Below, one piece after another: positions 1-8,870 of a DNA stretch of 47,864 bases. The stretch lies in contig NZ_JAMDGY010000028.1 of NCBI RefSeq assembly GCF_028656955.1, positions 1 to 47,864 on the forward strand, written 5' to 3'. Origin of the DNA: Pseudomonas fontis. GTDB taxonomy: Bacteria > Pseudomonadota > Gammaproteobacteria > Pseudomonadales > Pseudomonadaceae. Position 1 is the stretch's first letter, and the number at the start of each line of letters is the position of its first letter. The notes under the pieces are model-generated. The model was given only the letters and a program-made list of their open reading frames with translations. It did no database searches and was not told the origin of the DNA. Made by a program: the position numbers and the translations under genes.

Positions 1-20
1 AAAATTACTTGACCAGTTCA

Positions 21-73
21 AGCCCGCTCCCACAGGGGCGGCGGTGGCACTGCAACCCTTGTGGGAGCGGGCT
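21..73. repeat. REP-type inverted repeat downstream of gntP
   Basis: A perfect 14-bp inverted repeat, AGCCCGCTCCCACA at 21-34 and TGTGGGAGCGGGCT at 60-73, flanks a 25-base loop. The GTGGGAGCGGGCT core is typical of Pseudomonas REP elements. It lies just past the 3' end of gntP, where such elements usually sit. It could also help end transcription, but no T-run follows. Confidence 0.75.
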
Positions 74-89
74 CGTCCCGCGATGCTGT

Positions 90-1442
90 TCAGACCACCA
101 TCGACAGCAGCATGATGAAGATGATCCCGACCACCGAGAGGATGGTTTCCATCATGCTCCAGGTCTTGAAGGTCTCGGCCACGGTCATGTTGAAGTACTG
201 CTTCACCAGCCAGAAGCCGGCATCGTTCACGTGCGACAGGATCAACGAGCCGGCACCGGTCGCCAACACCAGCAACTCGCGGTTTACCCCCGGCATCATG
301 CCGATCACCGGTGCAACGATCCCCGCCCCGGTAATCGTCGCAACCGTCGCTGAACCGGTGGCAATGCGAATCACCGCTGCTACCAGCCAGGCCAGCATGA
401 TCGGCGAAATCTGCGCCTGCACGGCCATCTGGCCAATCACGTTGCCTACCCCGGTATCCACCAGCATCTGCTTGAAGCCGCCACCCGCACCCACAATCAG
501 GATGATCGCCGCCGTCGGCGCCAGGCTCTGGTCGAGCAGTTTCATGATTTGCTGGCGGGAGAACCCGCGCGCCGCGCCAAAGGTGTAGAACGCCAGCAAC
601 AGCGCCGCGAGCAGGGCGGTGATCGGGTGGCCGATCAGGTCCATCCATTGGCGGAAGATGTGTTCGGGCGGCAGCACCACGTCGGCGAAGGTCTTGAGCA
701 GCATCAGGAACACCGGCAAGAGCACGGTGATCAGAGTGATGCTGAAGCTTGGCAGGTTCTTCTGGTCGGACTCCTTGGCAATCTGGTCCATCAGCTCCTG
801 CGAAGGTGTGCCCGGGATATAGCGCGAGATGAAGTTGCCATACAGCGGGCCGGCGATGATTGCCGTCGGCAGCGCGACGATCAGCCCATAGAAGATGGTC
901 TTGCCGATGTCGGCGTTGAAGATGCCGATGGCCAGCAGCGGCCCCGGGTGCGGCGGCACCAGCCCGTGCACCACCGAGAGGCCGGCCAGCAGTGGTATGC
1001 CGATCTTGATCAGCGATACCCCGGAGCGCCGGGCAACGATGAACACCAGCGGGATCAGCAGGACGAAGCCGATCTCGAAGAACAGCGGAATACCCACCAG
1101 GAAGGCGGCAAACATCATTGCCCAGTGCACGTTCTTCTTGCCGAAGGCGCGGATCAGCGTCTGGGCGATCTGGTCGGCGCCGCCGGAGTCGGCCATCAGC
1201 TTGCCGAGCATGGTGCCCAGGGCGAGCACGATACCGACAAAACCGAGCACCCCGCCGAAGCCGTCCTGGAACGACTTCATCACCTTGACCACCGGCATGC
1301 CGGAGGTCAGGCCGAGAAAGCCTGCCGCGAGGGTCAGGGCAACGAAAGGGTGGACCTTGAAGTGGGTGATCAGCAGCACCAGGCCGACGATGGTGACCAG
1401 TGCATCGAGCAGAAGGTAGGTATCAGTTGCCAAACCAAACAT
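90..1442 (-). CDS. gntP: Gluconate permease (GntP family)
   Basis: This 450-aa integral membrane protein is predicted to import gluconate by proton symport across the inner membrane. The sequence is almost entirely hydrophobic helices, with the GntP-family traits of a Gly-rich N-terminal half (GMPVVKVMKSFQDGFGG) and the VPPHPGP motif near residue 160. The length agrees with the family norm of about 450 aa. A GAGG ribosome-binding site stands about 9 bases before the ATG. gntK lies upstream on the same strand across a 100-base gap that holds its own copy of the RGAYAGCGCTRYCT palindrome, so gntP is probably transcribed from a GntR-controlled promoter of its own as well as from gntK. The neighbouring kinase and LacI-type regulator make gluconate the likely substrate. 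A related sugar acid is possible from sequence alone. Confidence 0.93.
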   Translation of the reverse strand: MFGLATDTYLLLDALVTIVGLVLLITHFKVHPFVALTLAAGFLGLTSGMPVVKVMKSFQDGFGGVLGFVGIVLALGTMLGKLMADSGGADQIAQTLIRAFGKKNVHWAMMFAAFLVGIPLFFEIGFVLLIPLVFIVARRSGVSLIKIGIPLLAGLSVVHGLVPPHPGPLLAIGIFNADIGKTIFYGLIVALPTAIIAGPLYGNFISRYIPGTPSQELMDQIAKESDQKNLPSFSITLITVLLPVFLMLLKTFADVVLPPEHIFRQWMDLIGHPITALLAALLLAFYTFGAARGFSRQQIMKLLDQSLAPTAAIILIVGAGGGFKQMLVDTGVGNVIGQMAVQAQISPIMLAWLVAAVIRIATGSATVATITGAGIVAPVIGMMPGVNRELLVLATGAGSLILSHVNDAGFWLVKQYFNMTVAETFKTWSMMETILSVVGIIFIMLLSMVV

Positions 1443-1501
1443 GGTTCAGTGCCTCATATTGTCATTGTTGTGGGCGGAGCAGTTACAGCGTAGTACGGGT
1501 G

Positions 1502-1515
1502 AGACAGCGCTATCT
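1502..1515. promoter_or_regulatory. Candidate GntR operator upstream of gntP
   Basis: AGACAGCGCTATCT is a 14-bp imperfect palindrome centred on AGCGCT, 60 bases upstream of the gntP start. It matches two further copies before gntK (2102-2115) and gntR (2230-2243). LacI-family regulators bind such CG-centred palindromes, so GntR is the likely ligand. This is inferred from repetition and position. Confidence 0.7.
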
Positions 1516-1542
1516 TTGGTGAGCCGGAAAACTGCCGTGAAA

Positions 1543-2082
1543 TCAGGCAGTTCGCGCCAGTACCGGGTCACCGCAAGGCTTTAGCCAGTTATCCACCTGC
1601 ACGGCCAGCGCATCGATGGCCAGGGTGGCGTCCAGCGCCAGGGTCAGCGGTTCGCCATGCGGGGCTTCGAGCGCGGCGAATTGGCTGTCGATCAGGCTGG
1701 CGGGCATGAAGTGGCCGGGGCGGGCGAGCACGCGGCGCTCGGCTTCTTCAGGGGTGAGTTCGAGGAACACGAAACCCAGGTCCGGCACGGCGTGGCGCAG
1801 GGCATCGCGGTAACGGCGCTTGAGTGCCGAACAGGTGAGGATCGGCCGTTCACCGGCCTTGATCGTCGCTTGCAGCTCCTGGCCCAGGCGGATCAGCCAG
1901 CCGGCGCGGTCATCGTCATTGAGGGGAATGCCGGCGCTCATCTTGTCGATGTTGGCCTTGGGGTGAAAGGCATCGCCTTCGATCAGGCGGCCGCCACTAT
2001 GATCGGCAATGGCGGAACCGACGCAGCTCTTGCCGCATCCAGCCACACCCATCACCACAATGGCGGACAGGGGATAGTTCAT
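1543..2082 (-). CDS. gntK: Gluconokinase
   Basis: Predicted cytoplasmic kinase (179 aa) that phosphorylates gluconate to 6-phosphogluconate with ATP, feeding the Entner-Doudoroff route. The Walker A motif GVAGCGKS is at residues 12-19, followed by EGDAFHPKANIDKMSAGIPLNDDDR, whose EGDxFHP and GxPLxDxDR elements are hallmarks of the GntK/thermoresistant gluconokinase family; the length also fits. The frame stays open upstream to 2202, but the ATG at 2082 is preceded by AGGAGG and gives the normal N terminus. The gene diverges from gntR, and the palindrome at 2102-2115 lies just upstream, consistent with GntR repression lifted by gluconate or 6-phosphogluconate. gntP follows on the same strand. 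Confidence 0.93.
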   Translation of the reverse strand: MNYPLSAIVVMGVAGCGKSCVGSAIADHSGGRLIEGDAFHPKANIDKMSAGIPLNDDDRAGWLIRLGQELQATIKAGERPILTCSALKRRYRDALRHAVPDLGFVFLELTPEEAERRVLARPGHFMPASLIDSQFAALEAPHGEPLTLALDATLAIDALAVQVDNWLKPCGDPVLARTA

Positions 2083-2101
2083 CGGTACCTCCTGCAGGGC
2101 A

Positions 2102-2115
2102 AGATAGCGCTGTCT
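2102..2115. promoter_or_regulatory. Candidate GntR operator upstream of gntK
   Basis: AGATAGCGCTGTCT is a palindrome with one mismatched pair, starting 20 bases upstream of the gntK ATG. It is the mirror form of the copy before gntP and shares the AGCGCT core. Its position would overlap the gntK promoter. Confidence 0.7.
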
Positions 2116-2229
2116 TTGGCCGAGGCTGCGAATGCCTCGGTGGCTATCCACCCGGGTCTTATTGGTTTTGTAGAAGCAGTTTGCACGCTCATCGCCGTAC
2201 ACCTGCAGTTATGCATTGCCTGACGTCTG

Positions 2230-2243
2230 AGACAGCGCTACCT
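2230..2243. promoter_or_regulatory. Candidate GntR operator upstream of gntR
   Basis: AGACAGCGCTACCT is the third copy of the palindrome, 47 bases upstream of the gntR ATG, and suggests negative autoregulation. It has one more mismatch than the other two copies. Confidence 0.65.
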
Positions 2244-2289
2244 TAGTGCCCGTTCCCTTCTCTTTGCAAGTCGAAAAATAAAAATCCCC

Positions 2290-3309
2290 ATGTCCCGTAT
2301 TGGCTCCCGCACCACCGGTCGTCCCACCCTGGCTGAAGTCGCCAGGCTCTCCGGGGTTTCCCCGATCACCGCTTCGCGTGCCTTGCGCGGCGTCTGCACC
2401 GTTGCGCCGGAACTGGTGCAAAAGGTCAAGGATGCCGCCACTGCGCTCGGCTATGTGGCCAACCCGGCGGCGCGTGCGCTGGCCTCGGCGCAGAGCCAGT
2501 CGGTGGTGGTGCTGATTCCGTCGCTGTCCAACCAGCTGTTCATCGACACCCTCGAAGCGATCCACGACGTGATGCGCCCGCGCGGCCTGGAAGTGCTGAT
2601 CGGCAACTTCCACTACGACGTCGCCGAGGAAGAGAACCTGATTCGCAACTACCTGGCCTACCAGCCCTGCGGCATCCTGCTGACCGGTTTCGATCGCACC
2701 GAGGCCGCGCAGCAGATGCTCGCGGCCAGCGGCGTGCCCTGTGTGCACATGATGGAACTGGGCGGGCCGGCGGACGCCATGTCGGTGGGCTTCTCCCAGC
2801 AGCAGGCGGGCCGCGCGGCGGCGCAGCACCTGATCGAGCGTGGCCGGCGTCGGCTGGGGTTTGTCGCCGCCCAGCTTGACCCCCGGGTGATGCAGCGCGC
2901 CGAAGGCTTCCGCCAAGCCCTGGCAGAAGCCGGCCTGTACGACCCGGCGCTGGAAATGCTCGCGCCGCAGCCATCGTCGATCGGCCTGGGTGGTGAGCTG
3001 TTCAGCCAGTTGATTGCCGGGCATGGCGACGTTGACGGGATCTTCTTCTGCAACGACGACCTGGCGCAGGGCGCGATTCTTCAGGCATTGCGCCAGGGCA
3101 TCGACGTTCCGGGGCAGGTGGCGATGGTCGGTTTCAACGACTTGCCGGCCTCCGCGCACCTGGTGCCGCGCCTGACCTCCATCCGCACACCGCGTGCGGC
3201 TGTCGGCCGACAGGCGGCGCAAGCCCTGCTGGCACGCTTGGATGGCAAAGTCGTGCAAACCCGCTCCCAGGACCTGGGATTTGAGCTGGTAGTGCGCGAA
3301 AGCAGCTGA
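2290..3309 (+). CDS. gntR: LacI-family transcriptional regulator GntR
   Basis: This 339-aa protein is a predicted repressor of gluconate genes. An N-terminal LacI-type helix-turn-helix covers roughly residues 12-60 (TLAEVARLSGVSPITASRALRG, with the hinge region YVANPAARALAS). A periplasmic-binding-protein-like sensor domain follows, starting at SVVVLIPSLSNQLF and containing the usual late GFNDLPAS and LTSIRTPRA elements. Length and domain order are normal for the family. It diverges from gntK and sits beside three copies of one palindrome, supporting control of gntR, gntK and gntP. No strong Shine-Dalgarno is visible before the ATG; the leader is AT-rich (AAAAATAAAAATCCCC), so translation may be modest. 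This is the LacI-type GntR, unrelated to the GntR winged-helix family. Confidence 0.93.
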   Translation: MSRIGSRTTGRPTLAEVARLSGVSPITASRALRGVCTVAPELVQKVKDAATALGYVANPAARALASAQSQSVVVLIPSLSNQLFIDTLEAIHDVMRPRGLEVLIGNFHYDVAEEENLIRNYLAYQPCGILLTGFDRTEAAQQMLAASGVPCVHMMELGGPADAMSVGFSQQQAGRAAAQHLIERGRRRLGFVAAQLDPRVMQRAEGFRQALAEAGLYDPALEMLAPQPSSIGLGGELFSQLIAGHGDVDGIFFCNDDLAQGAILQALRQGIDVPGQVAMVGFNDLPASAHLVPRLTSIRTPRAAVGRQAAQALLARLDGKVVQTRSQDLGFELVVRESS

Positions 3310-3399
3310 TTACAGGCGATGGGCGGTGATGTCATATCGCTTGCAGGGTGCTTGCGGCGTTCTATGCTCAGCAAATCCCGCCCATGGAGTTGTAACGAA

Positions 3400-4719
3400 A
3401 TGTTTGACTTCCATCACAAATCCGATCTGGCTGAAATCGAACGCAGTCATCAGGCGCTGTCCGGCACCCAGGCAAAATTGGAAGCGATCAGCCGTTCCAT
3501 GGCCATGATCGAGTTCACCCCGGACGGGATCATCCTCAACGCCAACGAAAACTTCTGCACGGCAATGGGCTACAACCTTGAGGAGATCCGTGGCAAACAC
3601 CACAAGATCTTCTGCGAAGAGGCATACACCAAAGGCGATGAGTACCGCCAGCTATGGCGCGACCTGGCGCGCGGCGAGCCGCGCACCGGCACCTTTGCGC
3701 GGGTTGACCGGGCAGGGCGGGAGGTCTGGCTGGAGGCCAGCTACATGCCGGTGCTGGGCGCTGCCCAGCAGGTCACCAGCGTGATCAAGGTGGCGTCCGA
3801 CATCAGCCAGCGGGTGCGCGACGAGCACGAAAGCGAAAGCCTGATCAACGCCATCAGTCGCTCCATGGCGATGATCGAGTTCACCCCGGAAGGCCGGGTG
3901 ATCCGCGCCAACGAGAACTTCCTCAATACCATGCATTACCGGCTCGACGAGGTGATCGGCCAGCACCACAGCCTGTTCTGCCACCGCAGCGAAGCCGAAT
4001 CCTCGGCGTACAAGGCCTTCTGGGCATCGCTCAATCGCGGCGAATACCACTCGCACCGCTTCGAACGGATCAACAAACTGGGCCAGATGGTCTACCTGGA
4101 AGCATCCTACAACCCGATCTTCGACACCAAGGGCCGCCTGTACAAGGTGGTGAAGTTCGCCAGCGACATCACCCAGCAGGTTTCCACCCAGCAGACCGCT
4201 GCCGAATCCGCCCACGCCACCTCGGTGCAGAACGATGCCTGCGCGCGCAAAGGCTCGGAGGTGGTGCAGCAAACCGTGCAGGTGATCGAAGAGATCTCCC
4301 GCGACCTCAACGAGGCTGCCCGCAGCATCGATGCGGTCAGCAAGCAGTCCGAGCTGATCGGCCAGATCGTCCAGACCATCCGCAGCATTGCCGACCAGAC
4401 CAACCTTTTAGCGCTCAATGCTGCCATTGAGGCCGCCCGCGCGGGTGAACATGGACGCGGGTTCGCGGTGGTCGCCGACGAGGTGCGCAACCTGGCGGCA
4501 CGCACCAGCAAGGCGACCCTGGAAATCGTCGAGGTGGTGCGCCAGAACCATGACCTGTCATTGACGGCGGTAGCGAGCATGCAGTCGAGCCTGACGCGAA
4601 CAGGCCTGGGCGTGGAGCTGGCCAATGAGGCGGGTGAGGTGATCCTGGAGATTCAGCAGGGCTCACAGCATGTGGTGGACGCCATCAGCCAGATCAACTC
4701 GACGCTGCAACTGCACTAG
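3400..4719 (+). CDS. Soluble double-PAS methyl-accepting chemotaxis protein (BdlA-like)
   Basis: This 439-aa protein has two PAS domains in tandem (about residues 20-130 and 145-255), each opening with nearly the same [20 protein letters not shown] motif, which points to an internal duplication. The methyl-accepting signalling domain carries the conserved hairpin [19 protein letters not shown]. No membrane segment is visible, so it should act in the cytoplasm. The C-terminal arm after the hairpin is short. The architecture and length resemble BdlA, which links PAS sensing to biofilm dispersal in P. aeruginosa, and Aer-type sensors. The ATG at 3400 is chosen because the PAS helix follows and GGAG lies 11 bases upstream; an in-frame extension to 3319 lacks both. 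Its stop codon interlocks with that of the convergent kinase gene. Signal and role are unknown. Confidence 0.85.
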   Translation: MFDFHHKSDLAEIERSHQALSGTQAKLEAISRSMAMIEFTPDGIILNANENFCTAMGYNLEEIRGKHHKIFCEEAYTKGDEYRQLWRDLARGEPRTGTFARVDRAGREVWLEASYMPVLGAAQQVTSVIKVASDISQRVRDEHESESLINAISRSMAMIEFTPEGRVIRANENFLNTMHYRLDEVIGQHHSLFCHRSEAESSAYKAFWASLNRGEYHSHRFERINKLGQMVYLEASYNPIFDTKGRLYKVVKFASDITQQVSTQQTAAESAHATSVQNDACARKGSEVVQQTVQVIEEISRDLNEAARSIDAVSKQSELIGQIVQTIRSIADQTNLLALNAAIEAARAGEHGRGFAVVADEVRNLAARTSKATLEIVEVVRQNHDLSLTAVASMQSSLTRTGLGVELANEAGEVILEIQQGSQHVVDAISQINSTLQLH

Positions 4720-7700
4720 GACGTTCTTGAGCTCGCCAGGTGCTGCTGGAGTTCTTCCAGGCTGTCCTCCAGCGCCCGCACCAGCGCGACCACGGCCTCG
4801 TTTGGCGCATCACCGACACTGGCTTGCTCCAGCGCATCGCACTGGGCGACCAGGCCGCTGGCCTTGAGCATCCTGGCGCCGCCCTTGATCCGGTGGGCGA
4901 CTGCGCGTACTGCGGGGCGTGCGGGCTGCGCACCCAAGGCGCGCAATGCCTCGAGGTCCTCGGCATTGCTGACCATCAATTCGCCAAGCAGGCGTTGAAT
5001 CAACTTGGGGTCACCCAGGGTCAGGTGGCGCAGGCTATCGAGGTCGAAGCCCGAGCGTGTCTGGGCAAGCACTGCGGTACTCGTACTGGGCGGTTTGATC
5101 GCTGACAGGTGCAGGCGCAGTTCGCTCAGCCCGATCGGCTTGAACAGGCACGCATTCATGCCGGAGGCCAGGCAGCGAGTCTGCTCTTCCAGCTGGGCAT
5201 TGGCGGTCAGGCCGAGGATTACGCAGGGTTTTTGCTCGTGCTTGGTTTCTTCTGCACGGATCAGGCGCGTCAGCGCATGCCCGTCCATACCCGGCATATT
5301 GCAGTCGGTAATCACCACCTCGAAGGTGTCGGCTTGCCAGGCCTTGAGCGCCGATGCGCCATCGCGCGCCTGCTGCACCCGGTGGCCGAGCACATGCAAC
5401 TGTTTCTCCAGCAGGAGCAGGTTGGCCGGGTAGTCATCGACCACCAGTATGTTCAGCGCCGGGCTGTCGAGTGCTGGCGGCGCTTGGGTAGCCGGCGCGG
5501 GCAGGGATTTTGCGGCGGCCTGATCCAGCGTGAGCTGCAAGGTGACCTGGGTGCCGGACCCCGGCGTGCTGGCCAAGGTGAGCTGGCCGCCCATCATTTC
5601 GCACAGCGTGCGACTGATCATCAGGCCCAGGCCACTGCCTTGCTGCGCGGTGGGATGCTCGGCCTGGGCGAATGGCTGAAACAGGCGGGACTGGTCAAGA
5701 GCGCTGATGCCGATGCCGGTATCCTGCACTGTCAGGCTGATCTCGATGCGTCGATTGCTGGCGGGCGCCTGACTGCGCAGGGTGATCGCCACTTGCCCGC
5801 GCTCGGTAAACTTGATCGCATTGCTCACCAGGTTCGACAGCACTTGCCTGAAACGCAGGGGGTCGACCTGCACCAGGGTGGGCAGCGGGTCCAGATCCAG
5901 GCGCAGGATCAGGCCTTTGAGCCGTGCACTGCTGTCGAACACGCCGGCAGTAGCCGTGATCAGCGCTTCAAGGTCGGTGGCCTCAGGCACCAGGTGCATG
6001 TGCCCGGCTTCGATGCGGGCAATATCGAGCACGTCGCCAATCAGTTCCAGCAAGCCATTGGCCGAGTCGTATGCCACCTTCAAGGCGGCAGGATCGATCT
6101 GGCCGCGCTCGGCATCCTGCAGGGCCAGCTCCAGCAAGCCGATCACTGCATTCATCGGCGTACGGATTTCATGGCTCATGGTGGCGAGAAAGGTACTTTT
6201 CGCGTTGTTGGCGGTGTCCGCCTGTTCCTTGGCCAATTGCAGCGCTTCGAGCAGGTGCTTGCTGATCTCCAGTTGCTTCTGCAAGGCCTGCTCGGCCTCG
6301 GCACGCTGGCGGATGAGCTTGCGCAAATAGCCGTTCCAGAAGGCAATGGCGCCAATCAGCAAGCCCGCCACTACCAGGATCTGCAGGATCAGCGAGCGGT
6401 AATTGCGCCAAGGCGTATCGCTCATGAACGCATTGACCCGCCAGCGGTTGATCAGTTGGGTCATTTCGTCCGGCGGGATGCTCAGCAGGGTCTTTTCCAG
6501 AATGCCGTGCAGTACGGTCGATTCACGTGCGGTGGCGAAGGCTGCCAGGGCCGGCACATCATCCAGCGGCGCGGCAATGTGCAGGCGGCCCTTGAACAGG
6601 TGATCGGTAAAGTAGGTGGCATTGATCAGCGAACTGAGCCCCACGTCAGCGCGGCCCTGGGCGACGTACTCCATCACGGCAAGCGGGTCGTCGAGCTCGA
6701 TCAGGCTGATGTCCGGGTAGCGTTGGCGCAGGGCGTCAATGGCCGGGGTGCCGCGGATCAGTGCCAGGCGCTTGCCGTTCAACTGCTCCGGGCCATGCAC
6801 GGCATTGTTACGCATGCCGGTGACCAGCACGCGCGGGTTGGCCAGGTAGGGCCGGGTGAAATTGAGGGTTCTTGCACGCTCGGCGCCATAGTTGAGGGCG
6901 CCGACGATGTCGGCCTTGGCGCTTTCCACCTGGCTGACCATGGCGGGTACCGAGTCGGTCTCGATGATCTGGAATTTCAGGCCGCTGCGCCGGCTGATCT
7001 GCGCCAGCAGGTCGATGGTAATGCCGCGAAAACGCTGGTTGTCATCGATGAAGCTCACGGGCGCGAAGTATTTGTTGATCACCACGCGCTGGGTTGGGTG
7101 CTGGCGAATCCACTCCTGCTCCGCAGGCGTCAGGGACAGCGTGGTGCGATCCAGCAGGATATTGCTGATGCCACCGCTCCAGCGCCGGGCGATGTTCATC
7201 CGGTCGCTGTCGGTAATGCTTTGCAGCGCCAGGTTGAGCAGGCGCAGCAGGGTTGGCTCGTTGCGCGACAGGGCAAACGCGAATGAGGAACGCAAGGGCC
7301 TGATGTAGTGGGCAATCTGCAGGCTGTCGCGATAGTTCTTGCCGACCAGGTAGTCGACACTCACCGCATCGCCAATGAACGTATCGGCCTGGCCCAAGGC
7401 GACGGCGGACAACGCGGCCATGGTCGAAGGATAGAGCTGAAGGTCGGCGCGGGGGTACAGGCGCTTGATCTGCGGGTGCGGCAGGTAGTGATAGACCATC
7501 GCCAGGCGCTGGCCGGCAAGGTCGTCTGCATGCGGCTTGCCGAACGGGGTGACGACCACCGGTTGGTCGTCGGCGTAGGCCTGGCTCAGGGCCAGGCGAT
7601 CGTCGGCGGCCTCGTAGCCATTGGCACTACCCAGCAGGTCGATCTTGCCGTCGATCAGGGCGGCAATCGCCTGGTTACGGTTGGCATAGCGAAAGACCTG

Positions 7701-8000
7701 GACGGGGATCTTCAGTTGTTCGCTGACCAGGCCGGCGTAATCGGCGGTCAGGCCCTCGTAATCATCCTGGCTGATATTGATATCGAAAGGCGGATAGTCC
7801 GGCGCGGATGTGCCGAGGCGCAGCACCTGCTTGTTGTGCAGCCACTGCCGATCAGCGGCCGACAGTTCGGGCGCAGCGCCACTGCTGACTGAGCGCGCCA
7901 GCAGGGTCCGGGGGCTGACCGGGTCCTGCGCCTGGGCCACCAGCAGGGTTGAACCGAGCAGGCCTCCCAGCAGCCAGGCAATCAGCGCGCGCGTGATCAT
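4716..8000 (-). CDS. BvgS-type hybrid sensor histidine kinase
   Basis: This 1094-aa membrane kinase starts with a signal peptide ([20 protein letters not shown]). Two periplasmic solute-binding (SBP_bac_3, Venus-flytrap) domains follow at about 50-270 and 290-510, then a transmembrane helix near 530-550 ([19 protein letters not shown]). The cytoplasmic part has a HisKA domain with phospho-acceptor His610 ([10 protein letters not shown]), a HATPase domain ([25 protein letters not shown]), a receiver domain with Asp899 ([10 protein letters not shown]) and a C-terminal HPt domain with His1036 (AHRIKGGAR). This is the full His-Asp-His relay of BvgS/EvgS proteins, lacking only an obvious PAS between membrane and kinase. 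The LuxR-type regulator immediately upstream is its expected partner. The ligand is unknown; the duplicated binding domains suggest small-molecule sensing. Confidence 0.92.
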   Translation of the reverse strand: MITRALIAWLLGGLLGSTLLVAQAQDPVSPRTLLARSVSSGAAPELSAADRQWLHNKQVLRLGTSAPDYPPFDINISQDDYEGLTADYAGLVSEQLKIPVQVFRYANRNQAIAALIDGKIDLLGSANGYEAADDRLALSQAYADDQPVVVTPFGKPHADDLAGQRLAMVYHYLPHPQIKRLYPRADLQLYPSTMAALSAVALGQADTFIGDAVSVDYLVGKNYRDSLQIAHYIRPLRSSFAFALSRNEPTLLRLLNLALQSITDSDRMNIARRWSGGISNILLDRTTLSLTPAEQEWIRQHPTQRVVINKYFAPVSFIDDNQRFRGITIDLLAQISRRSGLKFQIIETDSVPAMVSQVESAKADIVGALNYGAERARTLNFTRPYLANPRVLVTGMRNNAVHGPEQLNGKRLALIRGTPAIDALRQRYPDISLIELDDPLAVMEYVAQGRADVGLSSLINATYFTDHLFKGRLHIAAPLDDVPALAAFATARESTVLHGILEKTLLSIPPDEMTQLINRWRVNAFMSDTPWRNYRSLILQILVVAGLLIGAIAFWNGYLRKLIRQRAEAEQALQKQLEISKHLLEALQLAKEQADTANNAKSTFLATMSHEIRTPMNAVIGLLELALQDAERGQIDPAALKVAYDSANGLLELIGDVLDIARIEAGHMHLVPEATDLEALITATAGVFDSSARLKGLILRLDLDPLPTLVQVDPLRFRQVLSNLVSNAIKFTERGQVAITLRSQAPASNRRIEISLTVQDTGIGISALDQSRLFQPFAQAEHPTAQQGSGLGLMISRTLCEMMGGQLTLASTPGSGTQVTLQLTLDQAAAKSLPAPATQAPPALDSPALNILVVDDYPANLLLLEKQLHVLGHRVQQARDGASALKAWQADTFEVVITDCNMPGMDGHALTRLIRAEETKHEQKPCVILGLTANAQLEEQTRCLASGMNACLFKPIGLSELRLHLSAIKPPSTSTAVLAQTRSGFDLDSLRHLTLGDPKLIQRLLGELMVSNAEDLEALRALGAQPARPAVRAVAHRIKGGARMLKASGLVAQCDALEQASVGDAPNEAVVALVRALEDSLEELQQHLASSRTS

Positions 8001-8007
8001 CGTTGCA

Positions 8008-8622
8008 TCAGTTCACCGAGTGACGGTTGGCAAGGTCAAGCAGTTGCACCAGCGACTCCACCTGCAGCTTCTCCATGATCCGCGACTTGTAGGTGCTGAT
8101 GGTCTTGGCACTGAGGATCATCGTTTCGGCAATCTCGTTGTTGGAGGCGCCTTTGGCCAACTGGCGCATCACCTCGAACTCACGGTTGGACAGCTTGTCC
8201 ATGCGTTCCAGCTCCGAGCTTGAGCGGTCATTGATACGCGAGGCGTCAGGCAGGTAGGAATAACCGGCCAGCACGGCCTTGAGGGCCGAGCGCAGGATGT
8301 CCAGGTCTTCATCCTTGCGCACGAAGGCCGAGGCGCCGGATTCGATGCAGCGTCGGGCAAACAAGCGGGGTGGGCGGCCAGTGAGGACCATGATGCGTGG
8401 CGCCGACGGCAGGGTATGCAGCCGTTCGAGCACGCTCAGGCCATCCAGTTTTGGCAGGCCGAGATCAAGAATGACCACGTCGGGCTGGAGCCTACGGGCC
8501 ATCTCGACGGCTTCGGAGCCGTCTCTGGCCTCGCCCACGACGTGATAGTTGTCGCGCTCAAGCAACATGCGGATGGCGAACAGGATAGTGGTGTGGTCGT
8601 CGACGATCAGGACTTTGTGCAT
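8008..8622 (-). CDS. Response regulator, NarL/LuxR type (BvgA/EvgA-like)
   Basis: This 204-aa protein has a receiver domain with the acidic pair in VLIVDDH (residues 4-10), phospho-acceptor Asp53 ([11 protein letters not shown]) and the switch region around VLTGRPP. A C-terminal LuxR-type helix-turn-helix begins near residue 140 ([35 protein letters not shown]). It is transcribed ahead of the hybrid kinase with a 7-base gap, so the two form an operon, and the BvgS-type relay should end on Asp53. Size and order match BvgA/EvgA regulators. The 248-base gap upstream to the siderophore receptor presumably holds the promoter, but no clear elements stand out there. Target genes are unknown. Confidence 0.92.
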   Translation of the reverse strand: MHKVLIVDDHTTILFAIRMLLERDNYHVVGEARDGSEAVEMARRLQPDVVILDLGLPKLDGLSVLERLHTLPSAPRIMVLTGRPPRLFARRCIESGASAFVRKDEDLDILRSALKAVLAGYSYLPDASRINDRSSSELERMDKLSNREFEVMRQLAKGASNNEIAETMILSAKTISTYKSRIMEKLQVESLVQLLDLANRHSVN

Positions 8623-8870
8623 CGTGCAATTCTTTGCCAGGGGAGTGATTTCTCCTGAGTCATTCAGGAACCGGCCTGTCAGCAGAAACCGGCAGGGCAG
8701 CCACGATACGTCGAATCAGGTTGCATGAATACGCGAAGTATAGGCGTGTTGAACTAAACGGAAGGTGCTGATGAAATTTCCTACAAATATAGGAAGTGAT
8801 CTGTCGGATGGCGCCGATTGGCGGAGTGCAGATCCGCCTCTTCAATGAAGGGACGGATCTGTAGGCGGGG

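Noticed and set aside
46..62. TGGCACTGCAACCCTTG as a sigma54 -24/-12 promoter
   Set aside because: The spacing between TGGCAC and the TTG is wrong for sigma54 and it lies inside a REP inverted repeat downstream of gntP.
8821..8860. GATCCG...CGGATC inverted repeat after the siderophore receptor as a terminator
   Set aside because: The stem is only 6 bp with a long loop and no T-run follows on either strand, so I did not list it.
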